Below are positions 48,652 through 57,033 of a stretch of 64,000 bases of DNA, piece after piece (position 1 is the stretch's first letter; every line of letters starts with the position of its first letter). The notes under the pieces were generated by a model. It saw only the letters and a list, made by a program, of their open reading frames with translations, made no database searches and was not told the origin of the DNA. Source of the DNA: Microbacterium sorbitolivorans (GTDB lineage Bacteria > Actinomycetota > Actinomycetes > Actinomycetales > Microbacteriaceae); NCBI RefSeq assembly GCF_003327285.1, contig NZ_KZ848475.1, positions 248,001 through 312,000 of the forward strand. The letters are read 5' to 3'. A program made the translations under genes and the position numbers.

Positions 48652-51600
48652 CCACGTCCATCGAACGCGCCGGCACCCGCCGCCCCGTCACCTGGCTGAC
48701 CATCGGCGGCGTCGCGCTGCTCCCCGCCCTCCTCGGCGGGGTGCTCGTCGCGGCGCTCAACAACCCGACCGACCGGCTCGAAAACATGTCGGCCGCCATC
48801 GTCAACCTCGACGAGGGCACCGAGATCGACGGGCAGCTCGCGCCGCTCGGCCGCCAGCTCGCGGCGGGTCTCGTCGAGGGATCCGACGACGCCGATAGCA
48901 ACATCGATTGGGTCCTCTCGAACGAGGACGACGCATCGGAAGGCATCGACGACGGCACCTACGAGGCCGTCATCACGATCCCCAAGGGATTCAGCGACGC
49001 CGCGATGAGCTCGGCGAACGCGATCCAGGGCGACGCGACGCCCGAGCAGGCGACGATCCAGGTCTCGACATCCGACGACGCGCGCATCTTCGATCAGGCG
49101 ATCATGCAGCAGATCTCGTCGATCGCGTCCGACACCATGAGCGCGACGCTCTCGGAGGCGACGCTCGAGAACGTGTTCGTCAGCTTCACCGACCTCGGCA
49201 CCCAGCTGGGCGACGCGGCCGACGGCGCGAACCAGCTCGCCGACGGCGCTGGATCCGCGCAGGACGGCGCCGCGTCGCTCGCCGACGGCGCGACCGCGCT
49301 CGGCGACGGCGCGGGCGAGCTCGGCGACGGGATCCTGCAGCTCGCGTCGGGTGCGTACAGCGCGCACGACGGCGCGCTGCTGCTCGCCGACGGAAACGGC
49401 CAGCTCGCCGACGGCGCGTCCGCGCTCTCGGACGGCGCGCTGGCCCTGGCCGACGGCGCCACGACGCTCTCGAGCGGGCTCGGCGAATTCGCCGGCGGCG
49501 TCACGCAGCTCTCGGACGGCGCGACCCAGCTCTCGGACGGCGTCTCGCAGCTCGCCCCCGGATCCGCGTCGCTCGCCGACGGGGCCTCGCAGGTTTCCGA
49601 CGGCGTCACCGCGCTGGCCTCGGGGGCCTCGGACCTCGCGGACGGCGCCTCGCAGCTGAACGACGGGGTCACCCCACTCGTCGACGGCACCTCGTCGCTC
49701 GCCGACGGCGCGACCCAGGTTTCCGATGGCCTCGTTGCGCTGAGCGGCGGCGCGAACGACCTCGCCGACGGCACCTCGGCCCTGGCCGAGGGGGCCGCTC
49801 CCCTCGCAGACGGCGCCGCGCAGGTCTCGACCGGCGCCACCGACCTCGCGGGCGGCGCCTCTCAGCTGTCGAGCGGCGCGACCGACCTCGCCGACGGCAT
49901 CACCCAGTTCACCGACGGCACCGCCTCGCTCTCCGACGGCGCCTCGCAGCTCGCCGACGGCCTCGACCAGCTCGTTCCCGGCGCCTCGCAGCTCGCCGAC
50001 GGCGCGAACGCGCTGTCGTCCGGCGCGTCCGGCCTGCAGGACGGCGCCTCGCAGCTTGCGGCGGGCACCGGATCCGTCGCCGACGGCCTCGACCAGCTCA
50101 CGGGCCTCGTGTCGGGAACCTCGCAGCTCGCCGACGCGCTCGAGGCGTATGCGGCGACATGCTCGGCGGATTGCGACCAGATCGCGGCGCTCGCGGCCGC
50201 GGCGCGCCAGAACGCCGACGGTGCGGCGGGCATCACGCCCCTCGCCGACGGCGCGCGTCAGGCGGCGAACGGCGCGGCCTCGCTCTCGGGCGGGATCGCC
50301 GACCTCGTCCCTGGCGCCACCAGCCTCGCCGACGGAGCGAACCAGCTCTCGGGCGGCCTCGGCCAGCTGGCTCCGGGCGCCCGCGACCTCGCCGACGGAT
50401 CCGCGACCCTCGCCGGTAGCGTCGGCCCGCTCGCCGACGGCGCTTCCTCGCTGGCCGACGGCGCCTCTTCGCTGGCCGACGGTGCGTCGTCGCTGTCGGA
50501 TGGCGCATCTTCGTTGTCGGACGGCGCCACCCAGCTGACGGGCGGCCTCGACCAGCTCGTCACCGGATCCGCCGCCCTCGCCGACGGCATCAGCCCGCTG
50601 ACCGACGGCGCGAAGCAGGTCGCAGACGGCGCGACCGACCTCGCCGACGGCGCCGCGGAGCTGGCGCCGGGCGTCTCGGCGCTGAGCGACGGCGCGACCC
50701 AGCTCTCCGACGGACTCGCGCAGCTCAAGCCCGGTGCATCGCAGCTCGCCGACGGATCCACGGCCCTCGCCGACGGCATCTCGCAGCTGTCACCTGGAGC
50801 ATCTCAGCTCGCGGACGGCGCCGGCCAGCTCGCCGACAACGCCCCGGCCCTCGTGAACGGCGCGACGCAGCTCGCGGCCGGAGCGACCGAGCTCGGCGGC
50901 GGCGCGTCCCAGCTCGCCGACGGCGCCTCGCAGGCTCTCGTCGGCACCTACTCGCTCGCCGACGGCATCGAGCAGCTGGCCGACGGCGCGACCGCCGCGG
51001 GCACCGGATCCGCCGCCCTCGTCGACGGCGCCACGCAGCTCGCCGACGGAGCCGACGACCTCGGCGACGGCATCGGCCAGCTCGGCGACGGCGCGACGGA
51101 ACTCGGCGACGGTCTCGGAACCGCCGTCGATCAGCTGCCGAGCTTCACCGACGACGAGGCGACCTCGCTCGCCGCGACGGTGCGCGCGCCGGTCGCGACC
51201 GAGAACTCGCTGTCGCTGTTCGGCGACTCGGCGATCCCGCTGCTCGCGGCGATCGTGCTGTGGTTCGGCGGACTCGCGACCTTCCTCGCGCTGCGCCCCG
51301 TCACCGCGCACGCGCTCACGTCGCGCCGCTCATCGGTCGCGCTCGCGCTGCGCTCGTTCCTTCCGGGTGGGCTCATCGGGCTCGTACAGGGCGTGCTCGT
51401 CGGCGGGATCCTTGTGTGGGTCGGCGCCTACTCCTCTGGATCTTCGCTCGCGCTCATCGGCATCTCGGCCCTCGTCGGCGTCGCGTTCGCGGCGATCCAC
51501 CAGGCCCTCGCCGCCGTGCTGGGCGGGATCGGACGCTGGCTCGCGGCCATTGCGGGTGCCCTCGCGGTCGCCGTCAGCATCATCTCGACGGCGCCGGCCT

Positions 51601-51788
51601 ACCTCGTGTCGGCGGCGGGAGTCCTCCCGACGGCCCCCGCGATCTCGGCCCTGCTTGCCCCGATCACGGGCGGCAGCGCGGCTTCCTCGGTCGCCGCGCT
51701 CATCGTCTGGGCCGTGCTGGCGGTCATGATCACGGTGATCGCCACGACCCTCCGCCGCACGACCAGCGCGAAGGCCGCCCTGGCGTAG
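48648..51788 (+). CDS. Giant YhgE/Pip-type membrane protein with about 90 LADGA-type heptads
   Basis: A 1046-aa protein. A membrane helix is near residues 15-36 (TWLTIGGVALLPALLGGVLVAAL). The YhgE/Pip extracytoplasmic domain extends to about residue 180. Residues about 185-824 are an extraordinary run of heptads of the form LADGAxx/LSDGAxx. They break once near residues 498-525, where a small segment holds two cysteines (CSADC). Five membrane helices follow in the last 200 residues, like an ABC-2-type permease. The heptads should form a very long extracytoplasmic coil. It is coupled to the MMPL gene by ATGA, and both are under TetR control. Ordinary YhgE proteins have far fewer repeats. Confidence 0.85.
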   Translation: MTTSIERAGTRRPVTWLTIGGVALLPALLGGVLVAALNNPTDRLENMSAAIVNLDEGTEIDGQLAPLGRQLAAGLVEGSDDADSNIDWVLSNEDDASEGIDDGTYEAVITIPKGFSDAAMSSANAIQGDATPEQATIQVSTSDDARIFDQAIMQQISSIASDTMSATLSEATLENVFVSFTDLGTQLGDAADGANQLADGAGSAQDGAASLADGATALGDGAGELGDGILQLASGAYSAHDGALLLADGNGQLADGASALSDGALALADGATTLSSGLGEFAGGVTQLSDGATQLSDGVSQLAPGSASLADGASQVSDGVTALASGASDLADGASQLNDGVTPLVDGTSSLADGATQVSDGLVALSGGANDLADGTSALAEGAAPLADGAAQVSTGATDLAGGASQLSSGATDLADGITQFTDGTASLSDGASQLADGLDQLVPGASQLADGANALSSGASGLQDGASQLAAGTGSVADGLDQLTGLVSGTSQLADALEAYAATCSADCDQIAALAAAARQNADGAAGITPLADGARQAANGAASLSGGIADLVPGATSLADGANQLSGGLGQLAPGARDLADGSATLAGSVGPLADGASSLADGASSLADGASSLSDGASSLSDGATQLTGGLDQLVTGSAALADGISPLTDGAKQVADGATDLADGAAELAPGVSALSDGATQLSDGLAQLKPGASQLADGSTALADGISQLSPGASQLADGAGQLADNAPALVNGATQLAAGATELGGGASQLADGASQALVGTYSLADGIEQLADGATAAGTGSAALVDGATQLADGADDLGDGIGQLGDGATELGDGLGTAVDQLPSFTDDEATSLAATVRAPVATENSLSLFGDSAIPLLAAIVLWFGGLATFLALRPVTAHALTSRRSSVALALRSFLPGGLIGLVQGVLVGGILVWVGAYSSGSSLALIGISALVGVAFAAIHQALAAVLGGIGRWLAAIAGALAVAVSIISTAPAYLVSAAGVLPTAPAISALLAPITGGSAASSVAALIVWAVLAVMITVIATTLRRTTSAKAALA
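49200..51130 (+). repeat. Coding 21-nt repeat tract inside the YhgE gene
   Basis: About 1.9 kb of imperfect 21-nt (7-codon) and 42-nt repeats around CTCGCCGACGGCGC. Some stretches, such as 50430-50530, have several nearly identical adjacent copies. Length change by slippage or recombination is expected. Confidence 0.85.
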
Positions 51789-51797
51789 GCCTACGGT

Positions 51798-51830
51798 GAG
51801 GGCCCTCCCTCGCGGGAGGGCCCTCGTCGT
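51798..51830. terminator. Terminator of the MMPL-YhgE operon
   Basis: GAGGGCCCTCCC (51798-51809), loop TCGC, GGGAGGGCCCTC (51814-51825), then a short GTCGTTCCCGTTT tail leading into the hairpin array. Confidence 0.8.
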
Positions 51831-51834
51831 TCCC

Positions 51835-51957
51835 GTTTGAATATCTGCTCTTCCCTCGGCGAGGAACAGCAGATTTCCGAACCTAAGCGACGGGACCGCA
51901 ACTCCGGTTCGAGAAACTGCTCTTCCTGCTCTTCGGAAGAGCAGATTGTCGAACCTG
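51835..51957. repeat. Family C hairpin array, locus 1 (two units, 72-nt step)
   Basis: Units start at 51835 and 51907. Each reads roughly GTTCGAGAATCTGCTCTTCC, a short loop, and GGAAGAGCAGATTCTCGAAC with mismatches. It lies between the convergent YhgE and DUF559 genes, ending 2 nt before the latter's stop. Confidence 0.8.
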
Positions 51958-51959
51958 AA

Positions 51960-52919
51960 CTAGCGGTTGGGGCGCCAGCCCCGCGCCAACAGAGCCTCGA
52001 AGACCCGGCGGGTCACCACGTTCGGGTAGCGCAGGGTATCCGAGCTCACCTGGATCACAGTCCACCCGGCAGCGCGCAGGCGCTCAATGCGTTCGAGGTC
52101 CCTCGCGTATTGTTCTCCGTGGAGCTGCCCCTGGTACTCGACTGCCACCTTGTACTCCGGATATGCCAAGTCGACGCAGCCGAGGAACCCACCGAACTCG
52201 TCAAAAACGTCGCGGTTGAGCTCAGGTTCAGGCAGACCATCGTCAACCAGAATGAGCCGGGTCTTCGTCTCTCGCGGCGACCACGCATCGGTGCGAATTA
52301 GCGGATGCGCCTGGCGAAGCCGCGAGATTCCGCGCCGCCGGATCGCATTCATTGCCGCCTCGAGTTGCTCGAGCGTCGTAATCGGAGCGCGCCCCGGATC
52401 CGGCCGCCCGATTCCTTCGCGCCAGACACGACACCCGAAGTCGCCAACCGCGACGAGCTGATCCCGCGAGTGGTCCGTTCCGAGCATCGCCCACATCGTG
52501 GCGAACGATGCCACTCGAAGACCATCAATCACGCGCGTCGTCGTCGCCACGGGCTGCGCTCGATGCCCCTGCACCCCGCGGCGCTGCGGCATGACGCCCG
52601 TGCCCATCACGGAAACATGAAGCACGACAGGTCCGCTCGCATACATCGGCGCACCCCAGATCGCGGCGGCCGTTTCGTGGCTGAAGAACTGGTCGTCGCG
52701 GAGGAGCGGCGCGTATGCGCGCGCAAGCCAGATCATCTCCGCGCGGAGCGCGGCCCACGGATCCGTGTCGACGTTGGTGCGCGGCAGCGCACGCGCGCCG
52801 TGGAACGGCTGCTCCAGGTCGGCGCCACGCAGCCGCCCGGCACCGACTCCCGCCCCGAGTGCTTCGCCCACGGAGAACCATGGTCCCAGCTCTGTCGGCA
52901 GTGAGATTCGCGCGCCCAT
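51960..52919 (-). CDS. DUF559/Vsr-like nuclease-fold protein
   Basis: A 319-aa protein. The C-terminal 110 residues carry the PD-(D/E)xK-type core of DUF559/Vsr relatives: ELNRDVFDEFGGFLGCVDLAYPEYKVAVEYQGQLHG, then ERIERLRAAGWTVIQVSSDTL. Asp, Glu and the E-Y-Q-G position are where metal and catalytic residues sit. The N-terminal 200 residues (FSHETAAAIWGAPMY, RVIDGLRVASFATMWAM) resemble the region seen in AbiEi-type annotated proteins. No partner toxin gene is adjacent. Codon choice looks less GC-extreme than its neighbours. Family C hairpins flank it on both sides. CAGGGT ends 6 nt before ATG 52919. The role is unknown, possibly DNA-related or defensive. Confidence 0.65.
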   Translation of the reverse strand: MGARISLPTELGPWFSVGEALGAGVGAGRLRGADLEQPFHGARALPRTNVDTDPWAALRAEMIWLARAYAPLLRDDQFFSHETAAAIWGAPMYASGPVVLHVSVMGTGVMPQRRGVQGHRAQPVATTTRVIDGLRVASFATMWAMLGTDHSRDQLVAVGDFGCRVWREGIGRPDPGRAPITTLEQLEAAMNAIRRRGISRLRQAHPLIRTDAWSPRETKTRLILVDDGLPEPELNRDVFDEFGGFLGCVDLAYPEYKVAVEYQGQLHGEQYARDLERIERLRAAGWTVIQVSSDTLRYPNVVTRRVFEALLARGWRPNR

Positions 52920-52979
52920 CCCCTAACCCTGCCGCAGACACGATTTCCGCGCAGAAGTTATCCACAGCCGCGCATTCAA

Positions 52980-53104
52980 GTCTGGATATCTGCTCTTGCC
53001 GAGCTCAGCAACAGCAGATTCCAGAACCGGAACAGACCCCTAGGACGTTCCCGTTCGAGAATCTGCTCTTCCCGAACCCAGATACAGCAGATTCCCAAAC
53101 CGGA
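52980..53104. repeat. Family C hairpin array, locus 2 (two units, 73-nt step)
   Basis: Units start at 52980 and 53053 with the same ATCTGCTCTTCC / ACAGCAGATTCC scaffold as at 51.8 kb. It lies between the 5' end of the DUF559 gene and the 3' end of fruA. Confidence 0.8.
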
Positions 53105-53168
53105 GCCAGCACCTAACTCGACCGTTCGAGAAATCGGCCCTGCGCGACCGGAAGCGCCCCAACGCAAA

Positions 53169-53199
53169 GCGGGCGCCCACCCCGAGGGTGAGCGCCCGC
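53169..53199 (-). terminator. Terminator of the fru operon
   Basis: 14-nt arms (53169-53182 and 53186-53199) with one mismatch; on the minus strand the tail is TTTGCGTT. It starts 13 nt beyond the fruA stop. Confidence 0.8.
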
Positions 53200-53212
53200 C
53201 GAAAGAGTAGCC

Positions 53213-55177
53213 TTACGCCACGACCTTCTTCTTCAGGAGGCTGATGAGCACGCCCGTGACGATCGTGCCCGCGACGAGCGCGACGAGGAAGCCCCAGATG
53301 GGGCTGATCGCGAAGGCGACGAACAGACCGCCGTGCGGCGCCTGGGATCCGACGTGGAACAGCATCGTGAGGAATCCGGTCACGGCGCCACCGGCCATCG
53401 ACGCCGGGATGACGCGCAGCGGGTCGGCGGCGGCGAACGGGATGGCGCCCTCCGAGATGAAGGCGAGGCCCATCGGCCACGCCGCGATACCGTTCTGGCG
53501 CTCGGCTGCCGTGTACTTGTTACGCGCAAGGATCGTCGACGACAGGGCCATGCCGAGCGGCGGCACCATACCTGAGATCATCACGGCGCCCATGATGTAG
53601 TACGGGATCGGGTTATCGGGCGAACCATCGGCGAGCGAGGCGACGGCGAACGCGTAGGCGACCTTGTTGATCGGGCCACCGAGGTCGAAGCACATCATGA
53701 GGCCGAGGATGATGCCGACGACGGGCAGCAGGCCCGACTCGGCGAGGTTGGTGAGGCCACCCTCGAGCAGGTCCATGAGCGCCGCGATCGGGGCGCCGAG
53801 CACGAGCAGAAGCAGTCCGGACGCGAAGATCGAGCCGAGCAGCGGGATGATGACGACCGGCATCAGGCCGCGCACCCAGCGCCACACCTTCAGCTGTCCG
53901 AGCCACCAGGCCGCGAGACCCGCGAGCAGACCGCCGACGATACCGCCGATGAAGCCCGCGCTCATGATGAGGGCGACGGATCCGGCGACGAAACCGGGCG
54001 CGATACCCGGCCGGTCGGCGATCGCGAACGCGATATAGCCGGCGAGGGCTGGCACGAGGAACGCCATCGAGGCATTACCGATCGCAAACGCGACGGCTCC
54101 GAGGTACTCGGCGACGCCGCCGTCGGGCAGGTTCCACAGCGCGTTGTTCACGACGATGTCGGTCGCCGACGCGTTGATCTCGAAGCCGCCGAGCAGGAAG
54201 CCGAGGGCCATCAGCAGACCGCCACCCGCGACGAACGGGATCATGTAGCTGACGCCCGTCATCAGGATGCGCTGGATCCGCTTGCCCCAGCTCTCGTCGA
54301 CCTTCGCCGACGAAGGTTCGCTCGCGGAACCCGACACGCGTTCCGCGTTCGGGTCGCTCGATGCGGCGACGGCGAGGTCGATGAGCTCGGCCGCGTGCTC
54401 GATGCCGGCCTTCACAGGGCGGCGGATCACGGGCTTGCCACCGAAGCGGCCCGGCTCGCGAACGTCGACGTCGACCGCGAAGATCACGGCGTCGGCGTCG
54501 GCGATGATCTGCGGGTCGAGGGGCTCGTAGCCGCTGGATCCCTGCGGCTCGACGTGGAACTCGACGCCCGCGTCCTTCGCGGCCTTCGTCAGGCCGTCGG
54601 CCGCCATGTAGGTGTGGGCGATACCGGTCGCGCACGCGGTCACGGCCACGATCTTCTTCGAGCCCGAAACCGGGGCCGCAGCCTCGGATGATACGGAGGC
54701 GGCCGGTGCGGCGGCCGCCTCCGAGTCGGTGCCCTCGCCGATGGCTTCGCGCACGATCGCGACGGCCTCGTCGGCGGTCGCGGCGGCGCGGAGCGCGGCG
54801 AGGAAGTCTTCGTCCATGAGGTGGCGCGCGAGCTGCGAGAGCACGGCGAGGTGCTCCTCCGCGGCGGTGTCGGGCGCGGCGATCATGAACACGATGTCGC
54901 TGAGGTCGCCGCCGCCGAAGTCTACGCCCGGCTTCAGGCGGGCGAAGGCGAGCGACGCCTGGTTGACGGTCGCGGTCTTGGCGTGCGGGATGGCGATGCC
55001 GCCCGGCAGGCCCGTCGCGTCCTGTTCCTCGCGCGCCCAGGCGGCGGCAAACAGCTCGTCGGCGTCTCCCGCGCGTCCCTCGGCCACGAAGCGTGCCGCG
55101 AGCGAGCGCAGTACCTGTTCCTTATCGGCGCCCAACTCGACATCGAGGCTGACGAGCGCCGGCGTGATAGTTGACAT
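53213..55177 (-). CDS. fruA: PTS fructose transporter subunit IIABC
   Basis: A 654-aa fused phosphotransferase permease that imports fructose as fructose-1-phosphate. The EIIA domain spans residues 1-150 with phospho-His65 in IPHAKT. EIIB follows at about 173-270, with phospho-Cys182 in VTACATGIAHTYMAA. The EIIC membrane domain runs from about 310 to the end, with the sugar-binding GGLLMALGFLLGG and FISEGAIPFAAADP regions. AAGGAT precedes ATG 55177 at a good distance. It is the last gene of fruR-fruK-fruA and is 10 nt after fruK. HPr and EI genes are not in the window. Confidence 0.95.
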   Translation of the reverse strand: MSTITPALVSLDVELGADKEQVLRSLAARFVAEGRAGDADELFAAAWAREEQDATGLPGGIAIPHAKTATVNQASLAFARLKPGVDFGGGDLSDIVFMIAAPDTAAEEHLAVLSQLARHLMDEDFLAALRAAATADEAVAIVREAIGEGTDSEAAAAPAASVSSEAAAPVSGSKKIVAVTACATGIAHTYMAADGLTKAAKDAGVEFHVEPQGSSGYEPLDPQIIADADAVIFAVDVDVREPGRFGGKPVIRRPVKAGIEHAAELIDLAVAASSDPNAERVSGSASEPSSAKVDESWGKRIQRILMTGVSYMIPFVAGGGLLMALGFLLGGFEINASATDIVVNNALWNLPDGGVAEYLGAVAFAIGNASMAFLVPALAGYIAFAIADRPGIAPGFVAGSVALIMSAGFIGGIVGGLLAGLAAWWLGQLKVWRWVRGLMPVVIIPLLGSIFASGLLLLVLGAPIAALMDLLEGGLTNLAESGLLPVVGIILGLMMCFDLGGPINKVAYAFAVASLADGSPDNPIPYYIMGAVMISGMVPPLGMALSSTILARNKYTAAERQNGIAAWPMGLAFISEGAIPFAAADPLRVIPASMAGGAVTGFLTMLFHVGSQAPHGGLFVAFAISPIWGFLVALVAGTIVTGVLISLLKKKVVA

Positions 55178-55187
55178 GGTCAGATCC

Positions 55188-56126
55188 TTAAAGGGTCGTG
55201 AGGGCGACTTCGCCCAGCGGAAGGTCGGCGGGCGTCGCGAGGCGCGTGCCCGGAAGGGAAGCGGTTGCGGATCCGTGGCGCACCGCGGATTCGAGGGCGG
55301 CGCGGTCGTTCTGACCCGCGACGTGAGCGTGCAGGTAGCCGGCGAGCGAGCTGTCGCCCGCGCCGACGGTCGAGCGCACCGAGATGTTCGGCGGGATGGT
55401 GGCGTGGATCGCGGCGTCGGCGGTGACGAGCACGGCGCCGTCGCCTCCGAGCGTGATGAGGGCGGATCCGACCTTCGCCGGCACGATCGCGCGCGCGATC
55501 TCGGCGACGGCGGCCGGCTCGGAGCGCACGTCGGCGCCCGCGAGCTCGGCGAGCTCGATCTCGTTCGGCTTGATGAGGTCGGGGTTCCCGGCCGCGACGG
55601 TCGCGGCGAGTGCGGATCCGGAGGTGTCGACCGCGATCAGCGGCGGGTTCTCGACGCGCGAACGCACCGCGTCGATGACGCGCACGTAGAAGTCGTCGCC
55701 GGCGCCGGGCGGGAGGGATCCGCAGAGCGCGAGCCACTCGGCTCCCTCGCTCGCCGCTACGACGGCGTCGATGAGGGCCTCGGCGGCCTCGTGCGAGAGC
55801 TCGGGGCCGGGCAGGTTGAGCTTGGTGGTCGTGCCCTCGGGGTCGGTGATCGCGAGGTTCACGCGCGCGTAGCCGGTGATCGGGACCGCGACGACGTCGA
55901 GCGCGGCGGAGGCCGCGAGGGCGACCGCGTACGGATCCGTCGGTGCGAGCGGCAGCACCGCGCGCACGTCGTCGCCGGCGGCGGCGAGCACGCGGGCGAC
56001 GTTGACGCCCTTGCCGGCGGCGTCTTCGCGGCTCGCCGAGGCGGCCTGCACCTCGCCCGCCTCGAGCGGCGCGGGCAACGACATCGTGCGGTCGAGCGCC
56101 GGGTTCATGGTGAGTGTGACGATCAT
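55188..56126 (-). CDS. fruK: 1-phosphofructokinase
   Basis: PfkB-family kinase making fructose-1,6-bisphosphate from fructose-1-phosphate. The 312-aa protein has MIVTLTMNPALDRT, GKGVNVARVLAAAG, LALCGSLPPGAGDDFY, IKPNEIELAEL and the catalytic-base motif TVGAGDSSLAGYL. ATG 56126 overlaps the fruR stop (ATGA), so it is coupled to the regulator. It precedes the PTS gene it serves. Confidence 0.94.
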   Translation of the reverse strand: MIVTLTMNPALDRTMSLPAPLEAGEVQAASASREDAAGKGVNVARVLAAAGDDVRAVLPLAPTDPYAVALAASAALDVVAVPITGYARVNLAITDPEGTTTKLNLPGPELSHEAAEALIDAVVAASEGAEWLALCGSLPPGAGDDFYVRVIDAVRSRVENPPLIAVDTSGSALAATVAAGNPDLIKPNEIELAELAGADVRSEPAAVAEIARAIVPAKVGSALITLGGDGAVLVTADAAIHATIPPNISVRSTVGAGDSSLAGYLHAHVAGQNDRAALESAVRHGSATASLPGTRLATPADLPLGEVALTTL

Positions 56127-56902
56127 GCGACCCACACCTCCGCATCTGCGAGTTCGAACGCCGCCGCGAGGTCCGCGGGCGGCTCGGCGTCGGTCACGAC
56201 GACGTCAATATCGTCGAGGCCGGCAAAGCGGGTGAGCGATTCGTCGCCGAACTTCGACGAGTCGCTGAGCACGATGACGCGGCGCGCGGCGCGCACCATC
56301 GCGTTCTTGACGGCGGCCTCGTCGACGTCGGGCGTGCTGAGGCCGAAGTCGGTCGAGAAGCCGTTCGTGCCGATGAAGGCGACATCGGGGCGCAGGCGCT
56401 CGATGTCGCGCACCGTCTCGATGCCCACCGCGGCGCCCGTGACGGTGCGCACCCGCCCGCCCAGCACCGTGAGCGAGACGCCGTCGCGGCCCGCGAGGGC
56501 GGCCGCGTGGGCGACGGCGTTGGTGACGATCTGCACGGATCCGCCCGCGATCCGTGCGAGGAGCGGATCCAGCAGGGCCGCGGTCGTCGTGCCCGCGTCG
56601 ATCAGGATAGATCCGGAGAAGTGGGACGGGATCGCGTGAGCCGCACGCTCGGCGATCCGCTTCTTCTCGTCGCCCTGGTCGGCGAGGCGCTCGCCCACGC
56701 CGCGCTCGACGAGGCTCGCGCGGCGCACCGCGATGGCGCCGCCGTGCACGCGCTGGAGTGCTCCGGCCTCCTCGAGGCCCTGGAGGTCTCGGCGCACGGT
56801 TTCGGTGGTGATATCGAACTGTTCCGCGAGCTCGCGCACAGACACACGCCCCGCTTCGCGCACCGCACGCGCGATGAGATCGAGCCGCTCTGCCTGATAC
56901 AT
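56123..56902 (-). CDS. fruR: DeoR-family repressor of the fructose operon (FruR)
   Basis: A 259-aa DeoR-type regulator. The N-terminal helix-turn-helix is at residues 5-57: ERLDLIARAVREAGRVSVRELAEQFDITTETVRRDLQGLEEAGALQRVHGG. A C-terminal sugar-phosphate sensor domain follows (ILIDAGTTTAALLDPL, VAFIGTNGFS, ALKNAM-like AAVKNAMVRAARRVIVLSDSSKFG). Fructose-1-phosphate is the usual effector. The start is ATG 56902, with TAACGT 7 nt upstream. Confidence 0.9.
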   Translation of the reverse strand: MYQAERLDLIARAVREAGRVSVRELAEQFDITTETVRRDLQGLEEAGALQRVHGGAIAVRRASLVERGVGERLADQGDEKKRIAERAAHAIPSHFSGSILIDAGTTTAALLDPLLARIAGGSVQIVTNAVAHAAALAGRDGVSLTVLGGRVRTVTGAAVGIETVRDIERLRPDVAFIGTNGFSTDFGLSTPDVDEAAVKNAMVRAARRVIVLSDSSKFGDESLTRFAGLDDIDVVVTDAEPPADLAAAFELADAEVWVA

Positions 56903-56909
56903 AACCCAC

Positions 56910-56938
56910 ACGTTACAACATGAACAAAGATAAAACAA
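56910..56938 (-). promoter_or_regulatory. Promoter of the fruRKA operon, leaderless
   Basis: On the minus strand, TTGTTT (56933-56938), a 17-nt spacer and TAACGT (56910-56915) lie 7 nt before the ATG. It is one of few leaderless candidates here with a good -35. The AT-rich spacer is the likely FruR site. Confidence 0.7.
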
Positions 56939-56987
56939 TACTCGCGCGGACGGCGCGAGGCGCTAGAGTGCGGATCCGCGCAACGCA

Positions 56988-57021
56988 AAAGCGGACCCTC
57001 CCGCAGGGGAGGATCCGCTTT
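56988..57021 (-). terminator. Terminator of the cytochrome c assembly operon
   Basis: 15-nt arms (56988-57002 and 57007-57021) with one mismatch; the minus-strand tail is TTTTGCGTTG. It starts 12 nt beyond the ccsB stop. Confidence 0.85.
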
Positions 57022-57033
57022 CGAGGGCTCGGA

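Noticed and set aside
49200..51130. Long tandem repeats at 49-51 kb as a satellite or CRISPR locus
   Set aside because: They are in-frame 7-codon heptad repeats inside an intact 1046-aa membrane protein gene.
52958..52966. TTATCCACA, a perfect DnaA-box sequence
   Set aside because: It is isolated, with no cluster of boxes, no AT-rich unwinding region and no dnaA/dnaN genes nearby, so it is not an origin.
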